Source of the DNA: Pseudomonadota bacterium
GTDB taxonomy: Bacteria; Pseudomonadota; Alphaproteobacteria; Rhizobiales; Devosiaceae
Length of the DNA stretch: 8,154 nucleotides
Reading direction: 5' to 3'
Assembly: GCA_023427545.1 (NCBI GenBank)
Contig: JAEZBF010000236.1
Location: forward strand, 1 to 8,154
The first letter of the stretch is position 1; each line of letters opens with the position of its first letter. The notes beneath the pieces were generated by a model. That model worked only from the letters and a program-made list of their open reading frames with translations. It was not told the origin of the DNA and did no database searches. A program made the position numbers and the translations under genes. Shown piece after piece: positions 1 to 5,851 of this stretch.

Positions 1-1
1 T

Positions 2-451
2 CTCGGCCCCGAGCCGCTCTCCAACGGCTTCAATGCCGAGGTGCTTGCCGAGCGGCTCGCCGGCAAACAAACACCGATGAAGGCGGCGCTGCTCGACCAG
101 CGCGTCGTGGCGGGTCTGGGCAACATATATGTGTCGGAGGCTCTCCACCGCGCGCACATCAGGCCGCAGGCGAAGGCCGCAACGCTGGTCTACAAGTCGG
201 GTAAGCCCAAGCCGCGCCTCGAGGATCTCGCCGTTGCAATCCCGACGGTGCTGAACGAGGCGATCGAGTTCGGCGGGTCCACGTTGCGCGACTTCCGCTC
301 AGCGGACGGGTCTTCCGGGGGCTTTCAGCACCGCTTCGCCGTCTACGACCGCGAGGGCGAACCGTGCCCGACACCGGGGTGCACTGGGAAGATCAGGCGG
401 ATCGTCCAGTCGGGCCGTTCGACGTACTACTGCCCGGTGTGCCAGAAATAG
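2..451 (+). CDS. mutM: Formamidopyrimidine-DNA glycosylase (Fpg/MutM), 3' part only
   Basis: The gene enters from the left edge; 149 codons plus a TAG stop are visible, about half of the usual 270-300 residues. The lost part holds the catalytic N-terminal proline. Fpg is a bifunctional glycosylase/AP lyase that removes 8-oxoguanine and formamidopyrimidines in base excision repair. The visible part begins LGPEPL, then carries the helix-two-turn-helix region with LLDQRVVAGLGNIYVSEAL (the GLGNIY asparagine contacts DNA) and ends in the Fpg zinc finger. Its four cysteines are at visible residues 122, 127, 144 and 147 (CPTPGC ... CPVC), with the DNA-contacting arginine in SGRSTYYC. The first cysteine pair is Cx4C rather than the Cx2C of E. 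coli, which I believe is common in Alphaproteobacteria. Nothing looks broken. rpsT follows 186 bp downstream behind its own promoter. Confidence 0.96.
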   Translation, partial: LGPEPLSNGFNAEVLAERLAGKQTPMKAALLDQRVVAGLGNIYVSEALHRAHIRPQAKAATLVYKSGKPKPRLEDLAVAIPTVLNEAIEFGGSTLRDFRSADGSSGGFQHRFAVYDREGEPCPTPGCTGKIRRIVQSGRSTYYCPVCQK

Positions 452-509
452 CGGGGAGCACGTCAACCGCGACGGATCGGCCGATGGAGCGGACGGCTTG
501 CCAACCCTG

Positions 510-538
510 TTGACGCCCGCACCACGCGCAACTATAAG
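510..538 (+). promoter_or_regulatory. Sigma70-type promoter for rpsT
   Basis: TTGACG (510-515) and TATAAG (533-538) are separated by exactly 17 bp, a near-consensus housekeeping promoter. Transcription would start near 545, giving a leader of about 90 nt before rpsT. Strong promoters are expected for ribosomal protein genes. The site is read directly from sequence; its activity is inferred. Confidence 0.7.
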
Positions 539-550
539 GCGCGCAGCTTT

Positions 551-568
551 GGCGGCACACGTGCCGCC
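551..568 (+). promoter_or_regulatory. Leader hairpin in the rpsT 5' untranslated region
   Basis: GGCGGCA (551-557) and TGCCGCC (562-568) form a perfect 7-bp GC-rich stem with a CACG loop. It lies just downstream of the predicted start point and about 70 nt before the rpsT start codon. A pyrimidine-rich tract (GCTTTCATTTCCTCCCC) follows. It could be a leader structure used in control of S20 synthesis, a weak attenuator, or a leftover mutM terminator. The T-run is interrupted, so I do not call it a terminator. Confidence 0.45.
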
Positions 569-637
569 GCTTTCATTTCCTCCCCGAGCTCTGACACCGA
601 CCGGTGCGGCCGCGCGGGGATATGCTAGAGGACCACG

Positions 638-904
638 ATGGCCAATACCCGCTCGGCGAAGAAGGCGACCCGCAAGATCGCCGCGCGCACCGCAGTGAAC
701 AAGGCGCGCCGCTCGCGCATGCGCACGTTCCTGCGCAAGGTCGAGGAGGCGATCGCCGCCGGTGCCCACACCGTCGCCATGGCAGCTCTCCGGGCCGCTG
801 AGCCCGAGATCACCCGGGCCGCGCAGAAGGGTATCGTCCACGCCAATCTCGCCTCCCGCAAGGTGTCGCGTCTGAACCACCGCGTTAAGGCGCTACAGGC
901 CTGA
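638..904 (+). CDS. rpsT: 30S ribosomal protein S20
   Basis: The 88-residue, very basic protein starts MANTRSAKKATRKIAART, the hallmark N-terminus of S20, and continues with the conserved RRSRMRTFLRKVEEAI helix and the C-terminal ASRKVSRLNHRVKAL. S20 is a three-helix-bundle protein that binds the 5' domain and helix 44 of 16S rRNA early in 30S assembly. Length matches the family (86-90 residues). The ATG is preceded by GAGGA at 628-632 with 5-nt spacing, which fixes the start. It has its own promoter (510-538) and terminator (942-973), so it is probably a single-gene transcript. The mutM-rpsT-dnaA order is familiar from Alphaproteobacteria. Confidence 0.98.
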   Translation: MANTRSAKKATRKIAARTAVNKARRSRMRTFLRKVEEAIAAGAHTVAMAALRAAEPEITRAAQKGIVHANLASRKVSRLNHRVKALQA

Positions 905-941
905 TCTCGACCGGCTACTGAGTCGCTGTCGATCGTTGAAC

Positions 942-973
942 AAGGGCTCCCGCAAGGGGGCCTTTTTGTTTTT
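942..973 (+). terminator. Rho-independent terminator of rpsT
   Basis: GGCTCCC (945-951), loop GCAA (952-955) and GGGGGCC (956-962) form a 7-bp stem with one G-T pair. The stem can extend outward through AAG/TTT pairs and is followed by TTTTTGTTTTT (963-973). It lies 38 bp after the rpsT stop. This is a textbook intrinsic terminator and should insulate rpsT from the dnaA upstream region. Confidence 0.9.
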
Positions 974-1066
974 GCGCGGACAGGATCGCGCATGAGCCCA
1001 AACCAGGAGTGTGGCAAGTCGGACACACCTTTGCCTCATTCCCAACAACAAGGGAATCCGCCTGTC

Positions 1067-1181
1067 AATTCAGCCCTCTAGCTCCCTTGCGAGTGGTCAC
1101 AAATAGAACGTGACACGGCTGATTCAGGCCTTCCGCGAAATCCGTTTCCGGACGCCTGCCGAGCGCGAATAAGGGATTCAG
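1067..1181 (+). repeat. Three ATTCAG motifs at exact 54-bp spacing
   Basis: AATTCAG (1067-1073), GATTCAG (1121-1127) and GATTCAG (1175-1181) start exactly 54 bp apart, all in the same orientation. The two GATTCAG copies overlap GANTC sites. The sequence between the motifs is not otherwise repeated. A 54-bp step is about five helical turns, so the motifs would lie on nearly the same face of the DNA, as iterated protein-binding sites do. With a 7-bp motif, chance cannot be excluded. Confidence 0.35.
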
Positions 1182-1232
1182 CAAGGACTCTCAGCGCCTT
1201 GGTTTGACCTCCTGCCGGGGGGGCTCCGGAAA

Positions 1233-1299
1233 GGTTTTTTGGAGGCACCCGGAGTCAATAGGCCCGAGTCGAATTTCACCGGTTGCGAGCCAAAAAACC
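1233..1299. repeat. Perfect 10-bp inverted repeat with A/T tracts
   Basis: GGTTTTTTGG (1233-1242) and CCAAAAAACC (1290-1299) are exact reverse complements flanking 47 bp that contain two GANTC sites (1252, 1266). It could be a paired protein-binding site, a bent-DNA element or an unwinding region in an otherwise GC-rich area. A shorter arm pair, CTCCGG (1224-1229) with CCGGAG (1249-1254), overlaps the left side. Function unknown. Confidence 0.45.
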
Positions 1300-1373
1300 G
1301 CTGTCTAAGATGCTCTGGTCAGTTCAAACAACGGGGCAGGAAACCTCAGGGTTTGGTGTCTAGCTGGCGAGTT

Positions 1374-1388
1374 TGGGGATGATCCGCA
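1374..1388. promoter_or_regulatory. Weak overlapping DnaA-box-like sites
   Basis: TGATCCGCA (1380-1388, plus strand) differs at one base from TGATCCACA, the G-box bound moderately by Caulobacter DnaA, and at two from TTATCCACA. TCATCCCCA on the minus strand (1374-1382) differs from TTATCCACA at two positions and overlaps it. Autoregulation by DnaA would be expected here, but sites this degenerate occur by chance. Confidence 0.25.
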
Positions 1389-1738
1389 AATGAACTTGGA
1401 GCGGCATCGCCGCGGTCCGCAGTGACCTTAAGTTGCGGGCCGGCCGGTTGTTGTTGAGTGACGATTATCTTCTTGCGTCTGCGTAAGAGATAGTGGCCCC
1501 GGACTGAGTTCATCCGGGTTCAAGCACAGAGTGAGTAGTACACCGTCGCAGGATGACTGCGGCATGCGTAAGGCTGTCCCTCTCACAAGAAGGGGGCTGG
1601 GTTGCGGCAACGGCTGGGGGCAAGCCGGTGGAACGAGGCAGGAGACTGATGACGAGAGGCGCGGCGGCAGAACGAATAGCCTGGATCGGCGGCAGGCAGG
1701 AAAATCGCGGGGAGAAGCAGGAAGGCAGCAGGTCAGCA

Positions 1739-3175
1739 ATGACAATGGGAAAAGACGGCAAGCCGATTGTGTTGCGTGATCTGTATGCGAGGGTTCGTGC
1801 CCGGCTCGAAGTGGCCGTAGGCAAGGATGTGTTCAACTCCTGGTTCGTGCGCCTCGAGCTCGAAGAGATCGTTGACGACCTCGCGCACCTGTCGGTGCCC
1901 ACGCGTTTCCTCTGTTCGTGGATCCAGTCGAACTATTCCGAGCGCATTCTTGATGCGTTCCGCGCAGAATCCGAAGCCATAACGCGGCTGCACTTCACCG
2001 TGCGCGTAAACGGTCAGCCCGCCCCGCGCCTCACGCCTTCGATCGAGCCAGCTGTTGGCGAGACTCCCGAGCCGGCGACCGAAAAGGCGCGGCCCTCCCG
2101 CGAGACTGCGGCACCGCGTATCGATGCGCTTTCAGGCAGCGCACTCGACAGCAAGATGACCTTCGACACGTTCGTCGCGGGGCCATCCAACGAAATGGCG
2201 CTTCAGGTCGCCAGGCAGGTGGCGCACGCGGCGCTCAACAATGCGGTGACGTTCAACCCGGTCTACATCCACTCAACGGTGGGCTTGGGCAAATCCCACT
2301 TGCTCAACGCCATCGCATGGGCGGCGGGGGCTGCCGACAGCGGGCGGAACATCGTCTACCTGACCGCCGACCACTTCATGTACCACTTTATCGCGGCGGT
2401 GCAGCGCCAGACAGCGCTGGCGCTGAAGGACTGGCTCCGGCGCGTCGATCTCCTCCTGATCGACGACATGCAGTTCCTCCAGGGCAAGTCGGCGACCGAG
2501 TTCGGCCATACTTTAGGTACGCTCCTCACCGGGGCTAAACAGGTGGTGGTCGCTGGCGATGCACCTCCCCGCGACCTCGAAATGCTCGACGAGCGGGTGC
2601 GCTCGCGTCTTTCCGGCGGCCTGGTCGTGCCAATCGGCACGTTTGATGTCGACCTGCGGCGGCTGATCGTCCAGAAGCGCGCCGAACAGGCGGCCTTCCG
2701 TTTCTCGGGCGTCCACTTCCCGGGACCGGTGATAGACTACATCGCACGCACCGTGGTGAGCCACGGCCGCGATCTCGACGGGGCCGTCAACCGGCTGGTT
2801 GCCGCGAACCAGCTGACGGGTGAGCCGATCACCGTCCCGCTCGCCGAGCGCACGCTGGCGGACCTCATCCGCTCGCGCGAAGCCCGCCGCGTTCGGATCG
2901 AAGACATCCTGCGGATCGTCTCGCGCCACTACAAGGTGCCGCGTAACGAGCTGCTGAGCTCGCGCCGGTCCCGCGACGTGGTGCGCCCGCGGCAGATTGC
3001 GATGTACCTCGCCAAGGCGCTGACCTCGCGCTCGCTGCCCGAGATCGGCCGGCGCTTCGGCGGCCGTGATCACACTACGGTCCTGCATTCCGTCCGGAAG
3101 GTCGAGCAGATGATGCGCGACGATAGCGAGCTGACGCAGGAGATTGAGCTACTTAAGCGCATGCTGGAGGAGTAG
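1739..3175 (+). CDS. dnaA: Chromosomal replication initiator protein DnaA
   Basis: DnaA is the AAA+ ATPase that oligomerises on origin DNA, melts it and helps load the helicase. Read from ATG 1739 it has 478 residues. Domain I is at about 11-90 (LRDLYARVR, FNSWF), followed by a poorly conserved linker to about 138. The AAA+ core has FDTFVAGPSNE (142-152), Walker A in VGLGKSHLL (K185; serine instead of the usual threonine), Walker B LLLIDDMQFL (238-247), sensor I around VVVAGDAPPRDL (269-280) and the arginine finger in ERVRSRL (R290). Domain IV ends with the DnaA signature GGRDHTTVLHSV (441-452), a helix-turn-helix for DNA boxes. The start is chosen because domain I follows after about ten residues and AGGT lies 5 nt upstream. 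An in-frame ATG at 1649 has a better AGGAG, but the codons between look non-coding. The frame is open back to 1553. Confidence 0.97.
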   Translation: MTMGKDGKPIVLRDLYARVRARLEVAVGKDVFNSWFVRLELEEIVDDLAHLSVPTRFLCSWIQSNYSERILDAFRAESEAITRLHFTVRVNGQPAPRLTPSIEPAVGETPEPATEKARPSRETAAPRIDALSGSALDSKMTFDTFVAGPSNEMALQVARQVAHAALNNAVTFNPVYIHSTVGLGKSHLLNAIAWAAGAADSGRNIVYLTADHFMYHFIAAVQRQTALALKDWLRRVDLLLIDDMQFLQGKSATEFGHTLGTLLTGAKQVVVAGDAPPRDLEMLDERVRSRLSGGLVVPIGTFDVDLRRLIVQKRAEQAAFRFSGVHFPGPVIDYIARTVVSHGRDLDGAVNRLVAANQLTGEPITVPLAERTLADLIRSREARRVRIEDILRIVSRHYKVPRNELLSSRRSRDVVRPRQIAMYLAKALTSRSLPEIGRRFGGRDHTTVLHSVRKVEQMMRDDSELTQEIELLKRMLEE

Positions 3176-3196
3176 GGACCCGGTCCCCGAGTGCCC

Positions 3197-3231
3197 GGAC
3201 CTCGTGGTTCGACGGGCTCACCATGAGGTCC
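3197..3231. repeat. REP-like dispersed palindrome between dnaA and dnaN
   Basis: Arms GGACCTCGTGGT (3197-3208) and ACCATGAGGTCC (3220-3231) form a 12-bp stem with one G-T pair around the loop TCGACGGGCTC (3209-3219). From memory this resembles the short palindromes with a TTCGACNNGCTCA core that are scattered between genes in many Alphaproteobacteria; their spurious translations give peptides like HGEPVEPR. It begins 22 bp after the dnaA stop. It may stabilise mRNA 3' ends or simply be a passive repeat. Only one copy is in this window. Confidence 0.6.
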
Positions 3232-3370
3232 TTCGGGAATTCGTGCTTTAATAGCCCTTATGTTGAGATGGTCGCCGAGGGCGTGGCGCGAGCGGCGGTG
3301 CGGGTTCCGTGCCCAACCTGTTGAAAACCGCGCCGCGCTTGCGTTCGGCGGGGCAAATTGCAAATGTCTC

Positions 3371-3394
3371 AGCCCCGGTTCGCCGGGGCTTTTC
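3371..3394 (+). terminator. Hairpin with short T-run just upstream of dnaN (terminator or attenuator)
   Basis: AGCCCCGG (3371-3378), loop TTCG and CCGGGGCT (3383-3390) form a perfect 8-bp stem followed by a run of four T (3390-3393). The end of the run is only 25 nt before the dnaN ATG. As a dnaA terminator it would leave no room for a separate dnaN promoter downstream, so partial read-through, attenuation, or a leader structure of a dnaN transcript starting upstream is more plausible. The rest of the 3176-3418 gap shows the REP-like palindrome and a small GGGACC-C-GGTCCC palindrome at 3175-3187, with no clear promoter. Confidence 0.55.
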
Positions 3395-3418
3395 GTGTAG
3401 TACGGGGCCGTAGGATCG

Positions 3419-4534
3419 ATGAAAGTCACGCTCGAGCGCAACCACTTGCTGAAGTCGCTGGGGCACGTGCACCGCGTCGTCGAGCGGCGCAACACCTACC
3501 CGATCCTCGCCAACGTGCTGCTGCGGGCAGGCGACGGCCGGCTCGACCTGCGGGCCACCGATCTCGACATTGAGGTGACCGAGGGCGTGCCTGCCATGGT
3601 GGGGACGCCGGGCACCACCACGGTACCTGCGCACACGCTCTACGAGATCGTCCGCAAGCTGAGCGACGGCGCCGAGGTGAGGCTCGAAACCGAGGGGGAG
3701 CAGCTGCTGCTGACTTCCGGGCGTTCGCGCTTCCATCTCGCCTGCCTCTCACCCGACAGCTTCCCCGACCTCAAATCGGGTGCGTTCGGCCACAGCTTCA
3801 CCATCCCGGTATCGGCGATGAAGGAGCTGATTGAGCGGACGCAGTTCGCGATTTCTAACGAGGAGACTCGTTATTATCTCAACGGCATTTACCTGCATGC
3901 GCTGGACGTGGCCGGTCAATGGACGCTCCGGGCCGTCGCGACGGACGGCCACCGCATGGCGCGCGCCGAAATCGAGGCGCCGAGCGGCACGCAGGGGATG
4001 CCGGGCATCATCATCCCGCGAAAAACCGTGGCCGAAGTGCAAAAGCTGCTGGATGCGGCTGAGGGAGACGTCGAGGTCGAGCTCTCGGACACCAAGATCC
4101 GCTTCACGATCGGCGGCGTCGTGCTGCTGAGCAAGCTGATCGAGGGCACGTTCCCGGACTACGAGCGCGTCACGCCCAAGAACAACGACAAGGAAATGCA
4201 CGTCGACCGGGGCGCCTTCGCCACTGCCGTCGACCGCGTGTCGACGATTGCGTCCGAGCGGGGCGGCAAGGCGGTCAAGCTCTCGATGAAGGAGGGCCAG
4301 CTCGAGCTCTCCGTGACCAACCCTGACCACGGCACGGCCAGCGAGGAGCTGCCGGTCGAGTTCGAGCCGGAAGGCTTTGAGATCGGCTTCAACGCCCGCT
4401 ACCTGCTCGACATTGTCAGCCAGATCCGCTCGGAGAACGCGGTGTTCCTGTTCATCGATGCCGGCTCGCCCACGCTGGTGCGCGAGGACGGTGATGCCAG
4501 GGCGCTCTACGTGCTGATGCCGATGCGGGTGTGA
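3419..4534 (+). CDS. dnaN: DNA polymerase III beta subunit (sliding clamp)
   Basis: The 371-residue protein is full length for the beta clamp (usually 366-375). It dimerises into a ring around DNA that tethers polymerase III and other repair and replication proteins through its hydrophobic pocket. Recognisable parts are MKVTLERNHLLKSL at the N-terminus, the RRNTYPILANVLL segment, the domain II stretch EETRYYLNGIYLH with ATDGHRMA, the LIEGTFPDYERVTP segment, and the C-terminal ALYVLMPMRV that forms part of the pocket. Three clamp folds of about 120 residues each are expected. ATG 3419 is preceded by AGGA (3412-3415) at short 3-nt spacing, and conserved sequence begins at residue 1. It lies 243 bp after dnaA and directly behind a hairpin (3371-3390). 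No damage is visible. Confidence 0.98.
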   Translation: MKVTLERNHLLKSLGHVHRVVERRNTYPILANVLLRAGDGRLDLRATDLDIEVTEGVPAMVGTPGTTTVPAHTLYEIVRKLSDGAEVRLETEGEQLLLTSGRSRFHLACLSPDSFPDLKSGAFGHSFTIPVSAMKELIERTQFAISNEETRYYLNGIYLHALDVAGQWTLRAVATDGHRMARAEIEAPSGTQGMPGIIIPRKTVAEVQKLLDAAEGDVEVELSDTKIRFTIGGVVLLSKLIEGTFPDYERVTPKNNDKEMHVDRGAFATAVDRVSTIASERGGKAVKLSMKEGQLELSVTNPDHGTASEELPVEFEPEGFEIGFNARYLLDIVSQIRSENAVFLFIDAGSPTLVREDGDARALYVLMPMRV

Positions 4535-4537
4535 GGT

Positions 4538-4613
4538 GTGAATGGTGAATAGCGAATGGTGAACGGATCGCCGGTCCACTCCCGCCATTCCCCATTGACC
4601 ATTCACCATTTAC
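4538..4613. repeat. Imperfect inverted repeat built from tandem 7-bp units, between dnaN and recF
   Basis: The left arm (4538-4563) and right arm (4588-4613) match at 21 of 26 positions when one is reverse-complemented, around a 24-nt loop. Each arm is made of 7-bp units: GAATGGT, GAATAGC, GAATGGT, GAACGG from 4540 to 4566, and CCATTCC, CCATTGA, CCATTCA, CCATTTA from 4585 to 4612. AATGGTGAA occurs twice on the left and once inverted on the right. It fills nearly the whole 83-bp dnaN-recF gap. It resembles the heptanucleotide repeats found between genes in several bacterial groups. As RNA it would form a long hairpin ending 4 nt before the recF start. Confidence 0.7.
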
Positions 4614-4617
4614 CGTC

Positions 4618-5748
4618 GTGCCAACCCGATACATCTCCCGCCTGCGCCTCACGAACTTTCGGAACTACACCCACGCCGCGCTCGATCTCGACGAGCGGCA
4701 CCTGGTGCTCGTGGGGCCGAACGGCGCCGGCAAGACCAACCTGCTCGAGGCTGTCTCGCTGCTCGCGCCAGGACGCGGGCTGCGCCGCGCGCCGTTCGAG
4801 ACGCTGACCAACCATCAGGGGGGCCAACCCTGGGCGGTGGCGGCAACCATCGAGGGGCCGGAAGGCCCAGCGGACGTGGGTACCGGCATCACCGAGGATG
4901 GCACCCGCCGCGTCCGCCTCAACGGGGCAAATGCCCGCTCCATCGAGCAGATCAGCGAGTACATGCGGCTGCTGTGGCTGACGCCGGCGATGGACGGGCT
5001 CTTCACCGGCCCGGCTGCCGACCGGCGGCGCTTCCTTGACCGCCTGGTGACGACGCTGGTCCCGAGCCACTCGCGCGCGGTGGGCGACTACGAGGACGCC
5101 ATGCGCCAGCGCAACCGGCTGCTCGCCGACAACGGCGACCCGCTCTGGCTCAATGCGCTGGAAGCGCAGATGGCCGGGCTCGCCGCCGCCGTTCACTTCG
5201 GCCGTATCGACACGGTCGGCCGTCTTCGCACCGGCGGGACGGGCGGGGAGGGTGAGGATTTCCCCGCCGCGGAACTGTCGCTGACCCCACTGGTGGAGGA
5301 TGGCGGTGAGCCCTCGACCTCCGCTGAGCTTGAGGCGGTGCTGGTTGCACTTTGGCGCGAGAGCCGGGCGCTGGACCGTGCTGCCGGGCGGACGCTCACC
5401 GGCCCCCACCGGGTCGATTTGGGGGTGATCCATGCCCAGAAGCATACGCCTGCTGGGATTGCCTCGACCGGTGAGCAGAAGGCGCTGCTCGTTGGCCTGG
5501 TGCTCGCCCACGCGCGCTTGGTCAAGGCGATGACCGGTATCGTGCCGTTCCTCCTCCTCGACGAGATCGCCGCACATTTCGATCCGTCACGGCGCCGCGC
5601 GCTGTTCCTCGCCCTCGACGAGCTCGAGACGCAGTGCATGATGACGGGTACCGATGCTACGCTGTTTGAGGCGCTTGGCGAAGGGGCCCAGAGAGTGCTG
5701 GTGCGGGCTGGCAGTCTCACCCCGCTTCAGCACGGCAGCGAAGGGTAG
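4618..5748 (+). CDS. recF: DNA replication and repair protein RecF
   Basis: RecF is an ABC/SMC-like ATPase that, with RecO and RecR, directs RecA loading at single-strand gaps and stalled forks. The protein has 376 residues (E. coli RecF 357). The N-terminus ISRLRLTNFRNY and Walker A GPNGAGKTNLLEAVSLL (K39) are followed by the helical arm region with RRRFLDRLV, then GPHRVDL (262-268), the ABC signature STGEQKALL (283-291) and Walker B FLLLDEIAAHFD (311-322). Start: GTG 4618 is the only usable start codon, because the frame is open back only to 4549 and has no other ATG, GTG or TTG before it, and the conserved fold begins six residues later. There is no Shine-Dalgarno sequence; the space where one would be is occupied by the heptad repeat hairpin. 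Expression may rely on coupling to dnaN or on read-through. Confidence 0.97.
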   Translation: MPTRYISRLRLTNFRNYTHAALDLDERHLVLVGPNGAGKTNLLEAVSLLAPGRGLRRAPFETLTNHQGGQPWAVAATIEGPEGPADVGTGITEDGTRRVRLNGANARSIEQISEYMRLLWLTPAMDGLFTGPAADRRRFLDRLVTTLVPSHSRAVGDYEDAMRQRNRLLADNGDPLWLNALEAQMAGLAAAVHFGRIDTVGRLRTGGTGGEGEDFPAAELSLTPLVEDGGEPSTSAELEAVLVALWRESRALDRAAGRTLTGPHRVDLGVIHAQKHTPAGIASTGEQKALLVGLVLAHARLVKAMTGIVPFLLLDEIAAHFDPSRRRALFLALDELETQCMMTGTDATLFEALGEGAQRVLVRAGSLTPLQHGSEG

Positions 5749-5851
5749 CAATCCCGCTCCAAGCCTTGAATTTCGGGCAAAAAAGCCCATTTCTCTTGGG
5801 TGGGTTCAGCCGACGCGCTAGTCCTTCGTTTACCCCTGCCGTTATCGATTC

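Larger units (their letters stand above)
920..1270. promoter_or_regulatory. Cluster of seven GANTC (CcrM-type) methylation sites
   Basis: GANTC occurs at 920-924, 1054-1058, 1121-1125, 1175-1179, 1186-1190, 1252-1256 and 1266-1270. Six fall within 217 bp. By eye I found only about five more in the rest of the window (near 1967, 2063, 3862, 5847 and 5918). GANTC is the target of the cell-cycle methyltransferase CcrM of Alphaproteobacteria. In Caulobacter, methylation state affects dnaA transcription, and GANTC sites also occur in the origin. The sites are seen directly; a role in timing dnaA expression or initiation is inferred. Confidence 0.6.
905..1738. other. Long gene-free region upstream of dnaA (origin candidate or dnaA control region)
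   Basis: About 830 bp without a convincing gene: open frames here lack good ribosome binding sites, use rare codons (AGA, AGG, ATA) and match nothing I recognise. Base composition is more AT-rich than in the flanking genes, with tracts such as TTTTTT (1235-1240) and AAAAAA (1292-1297). It contains the rpsT terminator, seven GANTC sites, three phased ATTCAG motifs, an inverted repeat and weak DnaA-box-like sites, listed separately. I find no TTATCCACA or one-mismatch version of it. In several Alphaproteobacteria (Caulobacter, Sinorhizobium) the origin lies near hemE, not dnaA, so proximity to dnaA alone does not make this oriC. I did not find a clear dnaA promoter. Confidence 0.6.

Noticed and set aside
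1006..1016. TGTGGCAAG as a DnaA box (minus strand)
   Set aside because: Three mismatches to TGTGGATAA, including core positions; not above chance.
1204..1232. TTGACC at 1204 as a dnaA promoter -35 element
   Set aside because: No acceptable -10 hexamer 16-18 bp downstream (it falls on CGGAAA).
1531..1779. Small plus-strand open frame overlapping the dnaA start, as a possible leader peptide
   Set aside because: GTG start with no Shine-Dalgarno sequence, rare codons throughout, and no resemblance to a known protein.
3175..3187. GGGACC-C-GGTCCC palindrome at the dnaA stop as a terminator
   Set aside because: The one-base loop forces a short real stem and no T-run follows; at most a minor part of the 3' structure.
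3749..4609. Minus-strand open frame opposite dnaN (286 codons)
   Set aside because: Shadow of dnaN; its N-terminus simply translates the heptad repeat (MVNGQWGM, HSLFTIHTSH), a common source of false gene calls.
4540..4614. Repeats between dnaN and recF as a CRISPR array
   Set aside because: Units are 7 bp, contiguous and inverted, with no spacers of 25-40 bp and no cas genes nearby.
4603..5577. Long open frame on the minus strand opposite recF (324 codons)
   Set aside because: It is antisense to a clear recF, has low-complexity Arg/Gly/Ala-rich translation typical of GC-rich shadow frames, and no recognisable domain.
5775..5788. GGGC-AAAAAA-GCCC in the recF-gyrB gap as a terminator
   Set aside because: Only a 4-bp stem and no T-run after it; a second possible pairing (CCCA with TGGG) is equally weak. 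The rest of 5749-5860 shows no clear promoter either.
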